Assembly: GCA_021776475.1 (NCBI GenBank)
Contig: JAJFFV010000005.1
Coordinates: 496,001 to 560,000 of the forward strand
DNA length: 64,000 bases
Direction: 5' to 3'
From: Parvularculaceae bacterium
GTDB lineage: Bacteria > Pseudomonadota > Alphaproteobacteria > Caulobacterales > Parvularculaceae
Part shown: in pieces, positions 26,280 through 35,542 of the stretch
Numbering within the stretch: position 1 is the first letter of the stretch
Layout of the letters: the number at the start of each line of letters is the position of its first letter
Position numbers and translations under genes: made by a program
The notes under the pieces: model-generated
The model's database searches: none
Told to the model about the DNA's origin: nothing
Seen by the model: only the letters and a program-made list of their open reading frames with translations

Positions 26280-28992
26280 GTTTCAACAATTCTCTCAAAT
26301 GGTAAAGAGTATCGAGCGCTTCGCGCGGCGACAAAGCATCCGGATCCGCTTCTTTCAGCATTGCAATAAGATCAGAAAAAGCCGGTTCCTGCACTGAGGA
26401 AACGGGCATTGCGAACAAAGGCAAATCGTTCACCAAAGCCTGAACGCCACCGTGTTTATGAACCTTGCCTTCCTCCAAAAGTTTCAAAACTTCTTCTGCC
26501 CGCTGCACCACAGCTGATGGTAATCCGGCCAGGCGTGCCACAGCCACGCCGTAAGACCGATCGGCGGGGCCTGTGACCACTTCATGCAGAAAAATAACCT
26601 CCTGTTTCCATTCCTGCACTTTCATCGAGAAATTCCGTAACCGTGGTAAGCGGTCCGATAGTTTCGTTATTTCATGATAGTGCGTCGCAAAAAGACCGCG
26701 GCAGCGATTTGTGTCATGAAGATGTTCAACCGCTGCCCACGCGATCGATAACCCATCAAAAGTTGCGGTACCACGCCCGATTTCATCGAGGACGACTAGA
26801 GATTTCTCCGTCGCCTGGTTGAGGATTGCCGCGGTCTCAACCATTTCAACCATGAATGTGGAACGCCCCCTGGCAAGATCATCCGACGCCCCGACACGGG
26901 AGAAGACCCGATCGATGACCCCAATATGCGCTGTATCCGCCGGCACAAAACTGCCCATCTGTGCAAGAATGGCAAGCAATGCATTTTGGCGCAGAAAAGT
27001 CGATTTGCCGGCCATATTTGGCCCGGTCACCAGCCACAAACATGGCTCATTGTGATCCGTCAACAGACAGTCGTTTGGGATAAACTGGCCACCATCGCCT
27101 AAGTCGCCACGTTTTACTGCCTGTTCGACAACCGGATGCCGGCCGCCGAGAATTTCAAACCCACGACTGTCATCAACCTTGGGGCAGCAATAATTTTCAC
27201 AAACAGCCAGCTCAGCCAGCGCCGCAAAAACATCAACGCTTGCTAGTGCTTCTGCGCAGCGTGAGATTTGCGTTGAAGCAGCGGTGGCCTGCTCGACGAT
27301 TTTCCCGAATAGCAAGAGTTCGCGCGCAATTGCACCGTCCCTCGCCCGGCTGATTTTTGCATCAAGGTCCGATAGTTCCACAGTAGTGAACCGGACAGCG
27401 CTTGCAAGAGTTTGTCTGTGGATGAATGTATTTGCCGTCTCACTGTTTTGCAGCTTGTCAGCTTGAGCCGGTGGCGCCTCGATAAAATAACCCAGTATAT
27501 TGTTATGCTTGACCTTAAGCGCCTTGCATGCCGTCAGTGAACGGTATTTCTCTTCAAGACCCGCAATAACCCTACGCGCATTGTCTCTCAGATCGCACAA
27601 CTCATCGAGCTCATCGTCATAGCCAGGCGCAATAAACCCACCGTCTCTTGTGAAAAGCGGCAAGTCGGGCGCTAAGGCCTTTTCCAGTAATACTTTGAGC
27701 GCCGATGTTGTATCTGCTTCAAGGTGAAGATCGATAGCAAGTCGCTCAATCATGCTCGGGGTCTGCCTTTTCGCGACCCCATCAGGTATGTGAGTTGTCA
27801 ATAACGTCGTAATATTACCGGCGATTGACAATCCATCTCTCAACCCTGCAAGGTCGCGCGGCCCCCCACGACCGAGTGCCAGCCGCGACAAAGAGCGTGA
27901 CATATCTGGTGTTTTTTTTGAAAACTGCCGCATTTTGCAACGCAAGCCAGTACAATCGCAGAAATATTGCACTGCATTCTGCCGCTCACGGATCTTATTG
28001 ACATCCGTTAGCGGACTCGCAAGCCAGGTTCCCATTGTTCGCGCGCCGGGGCCGGTGACGGTTCTGTCGATCGCCGATAATAATGAACCGTGATAGTCGC
28101 CTTTTTGTGTCTGCGCCAACTCCAGGGATTGCCGTGTTACCGCGTCAATTACCATGCTGCCGGCGGTGCCCGTTCTTCCCGGTGGCTTGAATACTGGCAA
28201 CTGGCCAACTTGTGTCAGCTCGATATAGGCCACGAGCGCACCAAGCGCAGAGATTTCGCTTTTACTGAAATTACCGAAGGCATCTAGGGACTGGACACCA
28301 TAGAGGTCGGTCATTCTTTTTTGCGCCGTATGCTCATTGTAGACTGTATGTGATTGTTCCGTGACGCAGGCGCGACCGCCGGCCTCTTCGATAATAGTGT
28401 GCCAAGTCGCATTCAGACTTTCCGAAACCAAAATCTCGCCTGGCGCCAGCGCGGCGAGGTCTGCTGCAAACTGGTCAGTGGAAGTCGCCCGAGTACAGAT
28501 TTCACCTGTCGACAAATCCGCCCAAGAGATTGCCGGAAGGCCCGCCCTTGGCACATATAGGGCAACAAGATAATTATTGCGGCGTGTATCGAGCAAGGTT
28601 TCTTCGGTTAGTGTACCGGGCGTGACGTAGCGCACGATTTCCCGGCGGACGACCGATTTCGCGCCACGTTTCTTTGCCGCCGCAGGACTTTCTGTTTGTT
28701 CACATAACGCCACCTTGAAACCAGCCTTGATCAGGCGTGCCAAATAAGCTTCATGCGCGTGCCACGGCACACCACACATCGCAATGTCTTCACCGTTGTG
28801 CTGACCGCGTTTTGTCAGGGTTATGTCAAGGGTCGCAGCCGCCCTGATCGCGTCATCAAAAAACAGCTCATAAAAATCGCCCATGCGGAAAAACAGGAGA
28901 GCGTCACCCGCCTGTTTCTTCATCTCAAGAAATTGCGCCATCATTGGCGTCACAGCTTTCGCTGCTTTATGCGGATGAGCGCTGCCGTCCAT
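26269..28992 (-). CDS. mutS: DNA mismatch repair protein MutS
   Basis: A 907-residue MutS. The N-terminal mismatch-binding F-x-E loop is FFRMGDFYELFF (about residues 34-45). Connector, lever and clamp regions follow. The ATPase core has Walker A GPNMAGKSTFLRQNA near residue 654, Walker B in LVVLDEIGRGTATFDGLS, and ATHYHEI. It recognises base mismatches and recruits MutL. The C-terminal ALDTLYHLRELLKHDE is the short dimerisation tail. It is upstream of glnD in the same operon, an arrangement common in alphaproteobacteria. Confidence 0.97.
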   Translation of the reverse strand: MDGSAHPHKAAKAVTPMMAQFLEMKKQAGDALLFFRMGDFYELFFDDAIRAAATLDITLTKRGQHNGEDIAMCGVPWHAHEAYLARLIKAGFKVALCEQTESPAAAKKRGAKSVVRREIVRYVTPGTLTEETLLDTRRNNYLVALYVPRAGLPAISWADLSTGEICTRATSTDQFAADLAALAPGEILVSESLNATWHTIIEEAGGRACVTEQSHTVYNEHTAQKRMTDLYGVQSLDAFGNFSKSEISALGALVAYIELTQVGQLPVFKPPGRTGTAGSMVIDAVTRQSLELAQTQKGDYHGSLLSAIDRTVTGPGARTMGTWLASPLTDVNKIRERQNAVQYFCDCTGLRCKMRQFSKKTPDMSRSLSRLALGRGGPRDLAGLRDGLSIAGNITTLLTTHIPDGVAKRQTPSMIERLAIDLHLEADTTSALKVLLEKALAPDLPLFTRDGGFIAPGYDDELDELCDLRDNARRVIAGLEEKYRSLTACKALKVKHNNILGYFIEAPPAQADKLQNSETANTFIHRQTLASAVRFTTVELSDLDAKISRARDGAIARELLLFGKIVEQATAASTQISRCAEALASVDVFAALAELAVCENYCCPKVDDSRGFEILGGRHPVVEQAVKRGDLGDGGQFIPNDCLLTDHNEPCLWLVTGPNMAGKSTFLRQNALLAILAQMGSFVPADTAHIGVIDRVFSRVGASDDLARGRSTFMVEMVETAAILNQATEKSLVVLDEIGRGTATFDGLSIAWAAVEHLHDTNRCRGLFATHYHEITKLSDRLPRLRNFSMKVQEWKQEVIFLHEVVTGPADRSYGVAVARLAGLPSAVVQRAEEVLKLLEEGKVHKHGGVQALVNDLPLFAMPVSSVQEPAFSDLIAMLKEADPDALSPREALDTLYHLRELLKHDE

Positions 28993-29102
28993 ACTTGCTC
29001 CACGAGACGTTTATATAGCGGGATGGGGAATGGTGTGGAAGCGCCGCTTTTACACAAGCGATTGGCTTGATCTTGGTCGCGGCTTGTAGAATTCTGACCT
29101 TT

Positions 29103-29849
29103 ATGACCCTGACATCCGATAAGCAACTGGTCCTCTTCGTCAATGGCACGCCGATTGCGGTGAACATACGGGTCAACAAACGCGCCAAGCGATTGATTAT
29201 CAAGGTTGATCCGACTGTGCCCGTGGTGCAGATAACATGTCCGTCCCGGCGCTCCGTTAACGAGGGACTTAACTTTGCCAAAGAGCGCATCCACTGGATT
29301 GCCGACCGCCTCGCAGAAATGCCCCCGCAGCGCCCGTTTCAGCCAGGTGCGCTGATCCCGGTGCAAGGTGTCGAGCATAGAATTGTCCATGTTCCGAATC
29401 AAAAACGCACGGTCCACGCCCATAACGCGCCGCCCGAAATCCGGGTCGCCGGGGACATACGGCACCTGCCACGCCGGGTGGAAGACTGGCTGCGCCGACA
29501 GGCCAGGACGGAGTTCTGCAACATGGCGGATACTTTTTGTGAAAAACTTTCGGTCCGTCGCAAACGGATTACGATTCGCGACACCAAAAGTCGTTGGGGA
29601 TCGTGTTCCTCGGATGGTGGGATTTCACTAAGCTGGCGGCTGATTATGGCGCCGCCACATGTCTCTCGGTACGTTGTTGCCCATGAAGTCTCGCACCTCA
29701 AGCATATGGATCATTCGCCCGCCTTCTGGGATACAGTTGAGAGGTTGATTGATGATCGCGCAGCGGCGCAGGAATGGTTGAGCCAGTTCGGCAATCAGCT
29801 TTACGGGATTGGTGGCGGCGGCGTTCTCGTAAATTTGGCAGCTGCCTGA
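29103..29849 (+). CDS. YgjP-like zinc metallopeptidase (DUF45)
   Basis: From the ATG at 29103 the protein is 248 residues. The HExxH-type motif is VVAHEVSHLKHMDHS, with a third ligand likely in the HS..FW segment. WGSCSSDGGISLSWRLI and the N-terminal VNKRAKRLIIKVDPTVP complete the M48-like/DUF45 (YgjP) pattern. The family is cytoplasmic and of unknown substrate. A longer reading from a TTG at 29067 lacks a ribosome-binding site, and the chosen ATG has no strong one either, so the start is moderately certain. It is divergent from mutS. Confidence 0.85.
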   Translation: MTLTSDKQLVLFVNGTPIAVNIRVNKRAKRLIIKVDPTVPVVQITCPSRRSVNEGLNFAKERIHWIADRLAEMPPQRPFQPGALIPVQGVEHRIVHVPNQKRTVHAHNAPPEIRVAGDIRHLPRRVEDWLRRQARTEFCNMADTFCEKLSVRRKRITIRDTKSRWGSCSSDGGISLSWRLIMAPPHVSRYVVAHEVSHLKHMDHSPAFWDTVERLIDDRAAAQEWLSQFGNQLYGIGGGGVLVNLAAA

Positions 29850-29861
29850 CATAGCGGGGAC

Positions 29862-32195
29862 TCAATCGCCCGGAGGTGAAGATTGATCTTCACTTGGATA
29901 AAGAACCCGGCTTGCCATGACGTCTTTGCCACTATCGATCGCCATCACGTCTAACAGCAATTCTTCCATGGAACTGGCTTGAACTGAGGTTGGTTCATAG
30001 CCGACCAACATTGCTTCGGCGGCAGCACGGCCAACTTGCCGATCGTTTTGTGACGGGTCAGATGTTCCATAGTCGCCGCTTAACATCAGGCGCAATCGCT
30101 CCATAAGGGAAGGCTCATTTCGGTTCGGTTGCCATAATGTTAATGGGATGTCCTGACGATTCTCCAGCGCCGCGAGCATCATGTCTTTCCACAGAAAAGC
30201 TGGGGTGCCGGAGCCACTGACCGGTGACCAGCCTGTTGTCATGGGTGAGAAGTCATCCTTTCCAAGCCAGACGACACCAACAAGACCGGCAGCGTGTCCG
30301 ACAAACCAGGCATCCCGATTATCCTGTGTGGTGCCGGTTTTGCCCGCCGTCGTATAACCTGGTATGCTGGCACTCTGACCAGACCCCATACTGACAACCA
30401 GGCGCAGCATGTGATTCATAGCAACGAGCGGTTTATCGTTGATGACTTTCGTTTGCGTTGGTCGCTGGCGCGTAAAAACCGAGCGGCCATCTGCTGAATC
30501 AATCGAGGTGATAATGTATGGAACGGCCGTATACCCATCATTGGCAAAGGGTAGGTATGTCTTGGCAAGGTTAAGGGGTGTTGTTTCATTGACACCAAGC
30601 GCAAGCGCAGCCCCAGGATCAAGGGTGCCCGCAAAGCCGAGCCGACGGGCGACTGCGACAACTTCTTGACGTCCGGCCTCTTCCTGCACCCTAATCGCCG
30701 CGGCATTGAGCGATCGGGCCATTGCCTCACCCATCTCCACTGGTCCATAATATCGTTCTTTGTAATTGGTCGGTTTCCAGGCTCCCAGCTCCACTGGCGC
30801 GTCAAGAATAATATCGTCAGGCTGCCGTCCGCCTTCAAGCGCCGTCAGATAGACAAAAGGCTTGAAAGCTGAGCCTGGTTGCCGCCTTGCATGGGTTACA
30901 CGATTGTACTGGCTCGTTGCGTAGTCCCGGCCACCAATCAGCAGGCGAATCGCACCATTCGCCTCCAGAGCGAGCAATCCAATCTGAATATCATCCTTAA
31001 ACCGCGTGTCTGTTTCGGGCAGTGTTTTAACAAGATACGCGGCTTTCCTGTGGGCTGCTAAGTTGAGCGTTGTGTGGATCACAATGTCACCTTTGACCGG
31101 GCCATAAACTTGAGACAGCTCGGACATAACGTGGTCCGTTGCATAAGGCGCCGGGTTATCCCGCATTTTCAGCAGGGCAATCGGCCCGGCCAGAATTGCA
31201 TCCATTTTTTCCCGGCTGATATAGCCTGCGTCATGCATTGCCAAGATGACGATCCGGGCACGATCACGCGCAGCGTCTGGCCTCGATGAGGGCGAATATT
31301 TTGAGGGCGCCTTTAGAAGACCGGCAAGCATCGCTGCTTCTCCGACCGTCAACTGTGCGGGAGGTTTGTCGAAGTATCTATTGGTCGCAGCGCGCAATCC
31401 ATAAGCACCGGCACCGAAATATACATTGTTAAGATAGAGAGCCAGAATCTCATCCTTCGAGTAGGTCATCTCAAGTTGCAACGCGAGGAGCATTTCCTGG
31501 GCTTTGCGCTTAACCGTTTTCTCCGGTGTCAGAAAAACATTTTTTGCAAATTGCTGGGTGATCGTTGAGCCGCCCTGGCGGATGTCACCGCTTCGGACAT
31601 TAACGATGAGAGCCCTGAGAATCGCCATCGGATTTACACCCAGATGATGATAGAAATTGCGATCTTCGGTGGCGACAAAAGCCTGCACCACATGAGGTGG
31701 CAGTTCGGCGATCGTGACCGGTTTGCCAAAAATGTTGCCGTAATGAGTGATCAGTTCTCCGTTTTTGTCGAGGATGGTAATCTGTGAAGGACGCACCTGG
31801 CTGTGCAGCGCCGCGATCGACGGCAAATCCCGGCTAAAATAATAAAATCCACAAACAGCAGCGATAAACCCGAGGAAACCAACAAAGGTTACCCGATAAA
31901 AAAAACCGCCCAAAAACCGTAACCAGCGCGGCGCGTGGAACAGGACAGCAGACGCCCTTTTTGTACGCCGACGGGACGCGGGCCGCCGCTGAATCCGCTT
32001 TCGCGCCGTTATCGGGTTACCTGTCTTTTGTGACGCGGTCTTTTTTTTGGTCGGGTTTTTTTTCTTAGCTGAAACTTTTTTGGTCGGGGTTTTTTTCTTA
32101 GCTGAAACGATGGAAGATTTACGGCGTGCGGAAGTCTTCTGCTTCACAGCTTTAGCGCTTCGCGTTTTGCGTGTTTTTGATCGTTTCCGGCTCAC
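29862..32195 (-). CDS. Class A penicillin-binding protein 1A with basic N-terminal tail
   Basis: A 777-residue bifunctional peptidoglycan synthase. A very basic cytoplasmic tail (about residues 1-85, with two AKKKxPTKK repeats) precedes one membrane span (about 90-115). The GT51 domain has the catalytic ATEDRNFYHHLGVN (Glu near 175) and QGGSTITQQFAKN. The transpeptidase domain has PGSAFKPFV (Ser near 441, SxxK), SLNAA (SxN) and AGKTGTTQDNRDAWF (KTG near 617). It polymerises and cross-links glycan strands in the periplasm. The basic tail could contact nucleic acid or anionic partners. It lies downstream of ompA across a terminator. Confidence 0.92.
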   Translation of the reverse strand: MSRKRSKTRKTRSAKAVKQKTSARRKSSIVSAKKKTPTKKVSAKKKNPTKKKTASQKTGNPITARKRIQRRPASRRRTKRASAVLFHAPRWLRFLGGFFYRVTFVGFLGFIAAVCGFYYFSRDLPSIAALHSQVRPSQITILDKNGELITHYGNIFGKPVTIAELPPHVVQAFVATEDRNFYHHLGVNPMAILRALIVNVRSGDIRQGGSTITQQFAKNVFLTPEKTVKRKAQEMLLALQLEMTYSKDEILALYLNNVYFGAGAYGLRAATNRYFDKPPAQLTVGEAAMLAGLLKAPSKYSPSSRPDAARDRARIVILAMHDAGYISREKMDAILAGPIALLKMRDNPAPYATDHVMSELSQVYGPVKGDIVIHTTLNLAAHRKAAYLVKTLPETDTRFKDDIQIGLLALEANGAIRLLIGGRDYATSQYNRVTHARRQPGSAFKPFVYLTALEGGRQPDDIILDAPVELGAWKPTNYKERYYGPVEMGEAMARSLNAAAIRVQEEAGRQEVVAVARRLGFAGTLDPGAALALGVNETTPLNLAKTYLPFANDGYTAVPYIITSIDSADGRSVFTRQRPTQTKVINDKPLVAMNHMLRLVVSMGSGQSASIPGYTTAGKTGTTQDNRDAWFVGHAAGLVGVVWLGKDDFSPMTTGWSPVSGSGTPAFLWKDMMLAALENRQDIPLTLWQPNRNEPSLMERLRLMLSGDYGTSDPSQNDRQVGRAAAEAMLVGYEPTSVQASSMEELLLDVMAIDSGKDVMASRVLYPSEDQSSPPGD
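32047..32108. repeat. Near-perfect tandem repeat in the PBP1A tail
   Basis: Two 29-base copies at 32047-32075 and 32080-32108 differ at one position and recur with a 33-base period, exactly 11 codons. Read on the minus strand they encode the two AKKKxPTKK blocks in the basic tail of PBP1A, so the tail has grown by in-frame slippage or duplication. Confidence 0.75.
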
Positions 32196-32275
32196 AGCGC
32201 AGCCTCGCGGGAAGCCGTTAAAAGAGCCTAAAGAAACGGTTAATGCTGCTTACTATTTAGGTATTGACAAAGAAC

Positions 32276-32310
32276 AAGAAAAAACCGGCCCTCATTATGA
32301 GGGCCGGTTT
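32276..32310 (-). terminator. Rho-independent terminator of the OmpA gene
   Basis: AAACCGGCCCTCAT (32282-32295) and ATGAGGGCCGGTTT (32297-32310) form a nearly continuous stem. In the minus direction the arm ends in a run of six Ts (32277-32282), a textbook terminator 26 bases after the stop codon. Confidence 0.9.
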
Positions 32311-32335
32311 GAATAGGCTCTGAATTTGTTTCAGA

Positions 32336-33523
32336 TTAGAATTTAAACTCTACTTCTGTACGACGGTTGAGAGGCTCACGCACACCGTCAGATGTCGGCT
32401 TGGCTGGGTTATTTTCGCCCAATGCCGAGCTGCTGATCAGGTCGCCTGGCACACCATTAGCGACCAAGGCATCCTGCACAACGCTTGCGCGACGCGAGGA
32501 CAGCGCATTGTTGTAAGCCGCTGAGCCTGAGGTATCCGTGTTACCTTCAACAGAAACAGATGAGATATCATACTCAAGAGCCTCTGCTGATTTGTCGCGG
32601 ATCAGGCGCTGAGCAGCATCTGTCAGGTTTGATTTGTCGTAGTCGAAGTACACCGTCAGGGCCAAATCTTTTGGCGCATCAACCGCTTCAACGATTTCTG
32701 GCGGGCATTCAGAGGTCATCACGACCCGGCTGCCATCCCAGCAATCTTTGTAAGAGACAGGCGCAGGTGCCGGTGCTGGTGCTGACGCGCCCCAGTTCCA
32801 ACGGAAACCAGCTGTCAGTTCATTGGCTGAATACTGACCGTTGAAGCTTGCAGGACGATCATTGACGAAGCCGCCATATTTCATGTCACCGGTTAACAGG
32901 TAACGGTAGCGCACGTCAAAATCGATATTTTCTGCAACATCAAAAACCAACCCAGCCATCGCCTGATAGGCAACAGATGTATCTTGGTCACCAATGACCC
33001 CACGATAAGGGTCAGTGGGTGCATTAGCTGGCTGGAGACCTGCGATACCAAGATTGTTCACCTCAGAACGCATCCGTGCAAGACCAATACCTGCACCAAC
33101 ATAGGGATCAACCCGATCACTGCCACCAAAGTCGAGATCTTTGTAAACATTGATCATGTAGGTGGTCATTGAAAACTCGCCAATGTCACCATCAGAAGCA
33201 AAGCCGGCGAACCCGAGCCCGTCGCCTTTAAGTTCATCAACATTTTGTGTACGAGTGGCGAATTCGAGCTCCCCACGGAACCCTTGTTTAAAATACTTGC
33301 CGATCGCCCCGTAAATGTTCAGCGCTTCATCAAGATCATAATCGGTGTCAAAGCCCGGGCCGTTCGGGCCGCTCGGGAACGCATCGGCGGACTTAAGGTC
33401 CACCTCGTCATTAGACAATGTATAGCCCGCACCCAGAGCGCCATACCAGCCCTCGCCTGCTGACGCAGCTGAACCAAGTGCAATAGACCCGGCAGCAGCT
33501 AAAAGAGCAAATTTCAGTTTCAT
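32336..33523 (-). CDS. OmpA-family outer-membrane protein
   Basis: From the ATG at 33523, with AGGAGG 6 bases ahead, the protein is 395 residues. A Sec signal (FALLAAAGSIALGSAASA) is followed by an OmpA-like eight-stranded barrel (GWYGALGAGYTLSND to AGFRWNWG, about 22-250). A short Pro-Ala linker (APAPAPAPVS) and a C-terminal OmpA peptidoglycan-binding domain follow: VYFDYDKSNLTDAAQ, GNTDTSGSAAYNNALSSRRA and LNRRTEVEFKF. It tethers the outer membrane to peptidoglycan. The strong ribosome-binding site and strong terminator suggest high expression. Confidence 0.93.
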   Translation of the reverse strand: MKLKFALLAAAGSIALGSAASAGEGWYGALGAGYTLSNDEVDLKSADAFPSGPNGPGFDTDYDLDEALNIYGAIGKYFKQGFRGELEFATRTQNVDELKGDGLGFAGFASDGDIGEFSMTTYMINVYKDLDFGGSDRVDPYVGAGIGLARMRSEVNNLGIAGLQPANAPTDPYRGVIGDQDTSVAYQAMAGLVFDVAENIDFDVRYRYLLTGDMKYGGFVNDRPASFNGQYSANELTAGFRWNWGASAPAPAPAPVSYKDCWDGSRVVMTSECPPEIVEAVDAPKDLALTVYFDYDKSNLTDAAQRLIRDKSAEALEYDISSVSVEGNTDTSGSAAYNNALSSRRASVVQDALVANGVPGDLISSSALGENNPAKPTSDGVREPLNRRTEVEFKF

Positions 33524-34154
33524 AACCCCTCCTGAAGGTGACAATGAGTGCGTCAAATAACGCATACTAATTCCAGTTCAACGTTTACCTAATTGGTAAC
33601 CGATGAAGCAACCGTTTTTTGCGAAAAAAGTGCCGGAAACGGCAAATTTAATCACCTGTTGCATATTCGCCTCGAAACTAAACAATTCAACCGTGCCGAG
33701 GGCAGTTTTAGGTCGCTCCACGAAGTTTTTTTTTACAACAGTGTGCCGGAAACCACAGGTGGTCACCGCCGGGCCTTGCTGATGCAAGGTCCAGACCCAA
33801 ATGCAAGGTCCAGACCCAAACTTCTGAGCCTTTGAAATTTACTTACAGACGCAGGAACCATGTCTGATTCGGTCCCCAATCAGAACCGGAAAATCCACTA
33901 TCAAAGTGTTGATCTTGTGCCGCTGACAAGCCTTCGATTAAAGCAAGCAAGGCGCAGCTCGTTATGCGTGAGTTGTGCTTTTTTGGGCAGGGCACGCCCC
34001 TCAGGAAGGCAGGCAATAAATATGCAGCTTTCGCTCGAAACAAATCATTCTCCGGTTGAAACTAACGGATTATTTTCTACCAATGTATGCTCGGGGCGTT
34101 GTAGAAACGTAACCTGTTTGTCCATTTTAGCCAGTACAGGGTCAATCAAGCTTC
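33524..34154. other. Long intergenic region, no gene supported
   Basis: About 630 bases between divergent ompA and the FAD oxidoreductase gene, holding both promoters. A perfect 19-base tandem duplication sits at 33782-33819. The open frames in it either overlap the oxidoreductase start or have no ribosome-binding site. Confidence 0.45.
33782..33819. repeat. Perfect 19-base tandem duplication
   Basis: ATGCAAGGTCCAGACCCAA occurs twice in direct succession (33782-33800 and 33801-33819), upstream of ompA and far from any coding sequence I accept. Confidence 0.9.
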
Positions 34155-35522
34155 ATGAAAATTGCTATAGTGGGAACAGGCATTGCGGGCTTGAGCGCTG
34201 CTTACGCCTTATCCCGGCGACACGATATTACACTGTTCGAGGCGGACCGCCGGGTTGGCGGCCATTCGCATACAGTCGACATGCCGGACGGTTTCGGCGG
34301 TACTGTGCCGGTCGATACCGGTTTTATTGTCTATAATACGCCCAATTATCCCAATCTGGTCAGGCTCTTTGAGGCCACAGGGGTCGCAACTGAAGAAAGC
34401 GACATGTCTTTTGCCGTGTCTATCGGCCGCGGGAAAACCGAGTATTTCGGCGATTTTCGCGGTATGTTCGCCCAGAAGCGGAATTTTTTCAGGCCAAGCC
34501 ACTGGCAGATGATCAGGGACATCCTGCATTTTTACAAAAAAGCGCCTGGATTATTGGAACATGTGCGCGCGCAACGCAAAACGCTGGGCGAACTGCTTGA
34601 TGATATCGGATATTCGAGGGCGTTTCGCTATCGCCATATTTTGCCGATGGCAGGGGCGATCTGGTCGATGCCGGTGGAGCGGGTGAATGATTTTCCGGCC
34701 GAGGCCCTGATCAGTTTTTTTGAGAACCATCAATTGTTCGACATGGATCTTCTGGGCCGACCGATCTGGCGCACAGTGACAGGCGGCAGCAGAGAATATG
34801 TGCACAAGGTCACCGCAAGTTTTGCGGATGATATTAAGACAAACGCTGCCGTGCTTGCCGCTGCGCGCCATGATGCAGGGGTCAAACTAACGCTTGACGG
34901 CAGCCAACGAAGCGAAGCGGTGTTCGATCAAGTTGTGTTTGCCTGTCATGCGGACCAGACCCTGTCGATCCTTGGCACCGATGCAACGGCGCGTGAACGG
35001 GCCATCTTAAGTGCTGTTCCTTATGAAGAAAATCTCGCTGTCCTGCACGCAGATCAGGACCATTTACCGAAACGGCGACGGGCCTGGGCCAGCTGGAATT
35101 ATATGGCCGATCGCGAGGCGCATTCAGACGAGACCCTGTCACCTGTCGCTTTGACCTATTGGATGAACCGCCTGCAAAATTTGAAAACCGCTGAGCCCGT
35201 GCTGGTTACCTTGAACCCGCTCACATTGCCCGCGCCGGAGAAGACTTACGCCACCATCACTTACGGCCATCCGCAATTCTCGCGAGAGGCTTTTGATGCT
35301 CAACAGAACTTAAAAACAATACAAGGAACTGATCGGTTATGGTATTGTGGTGCCTGGTGTGGTCACGGCTTTCACGAAGACGGTGCCAGTTCGGGTTTTG
35401 CTGTCGCTGCAGGCCTGGGCGCACCGGCAAAATGGGCCGGCACATTTAAAGAGATGAGCTCAGCCGGTGCCAATGCGACACCGCTTGGTAACTCTCATCT
35501 TCATATACTTGCAGCTGAGTAA
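34155..35522 (+). CDS. FAD-dependent amine-oxidase-like oxidoreductase
   Basis: A 455-residue flavoprotein. The N-terminal dinucleotide fold is IVGTGIAGLSAAYALSRRHD with Glu 35 in LFEADRRVGGHSHT, and a C-terminal FAD contact is FHEDGASSGFAVAAGLGA. This is the NAD(P)/FAD oxidoreductase type that commonly stands next to DUF1365 and a cyclopropane-fatty-acid-synthase-like methyltransferase in alphaproteobacteria, in photooxidative-stress and furan-fatty-acid contexts. Here DUF1365 follows 20 bases later, but no methyltransferase, ECF sigma factor or anti-sigma gene adjoins. It likely modifies unsaturated or cyclopropane acyl chains at the membrane. Confidence 0.85.
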   Translation: MKIAIVGTGIAGLSAAYALSRRHDITLFEADRRVGGHSHTVDMPDGFGGTVPVDTGFIVYNTPNYPNLVRLFEATGVATEESDMSFAVSIGRGKTEYFGDFRGMFAQKRNFFRPSHWQMIRDILHFYKKAPGLLEHVRAQRKTLGELLDDIGYSRAFRYRHILPMAGAIWSMPVERVNDFPAEALISFFENHQLFDMDLLGRPIWRTVTGGSREYVHKVTASFADDIKTNAAVLAAARHDAGVKLTLDGSQRSEAVFDQVVFACHADQTLSILGTDATARERAILSAVPYEENLAVLHADQDHLPKRRRAWASWNYMADREAHSDETLSPVALTYWMNRLQNLKTAEPVLVTLNPLTLPAPEKTYATITYGHPQFSREAFDAQQNLKTIQGTDRLWYCGAWCGHGFHEDGASSGFAVAAGLGAPAKWAGTFKEMSSAGANATPLGNSHLHILAAE

Positions 35523-35542
35523 CCCCAGTAGAGAACGAGCCG

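Noticed and set aside
33860-34336. 158-codon frame upstream of and overlapping the FAD oxidoreductase gene
   Set aside because: It overlaps the conserved N-terminus of the oxidoreductase and its composition (many Arg, Cys, Ser) is not that of a real protein.
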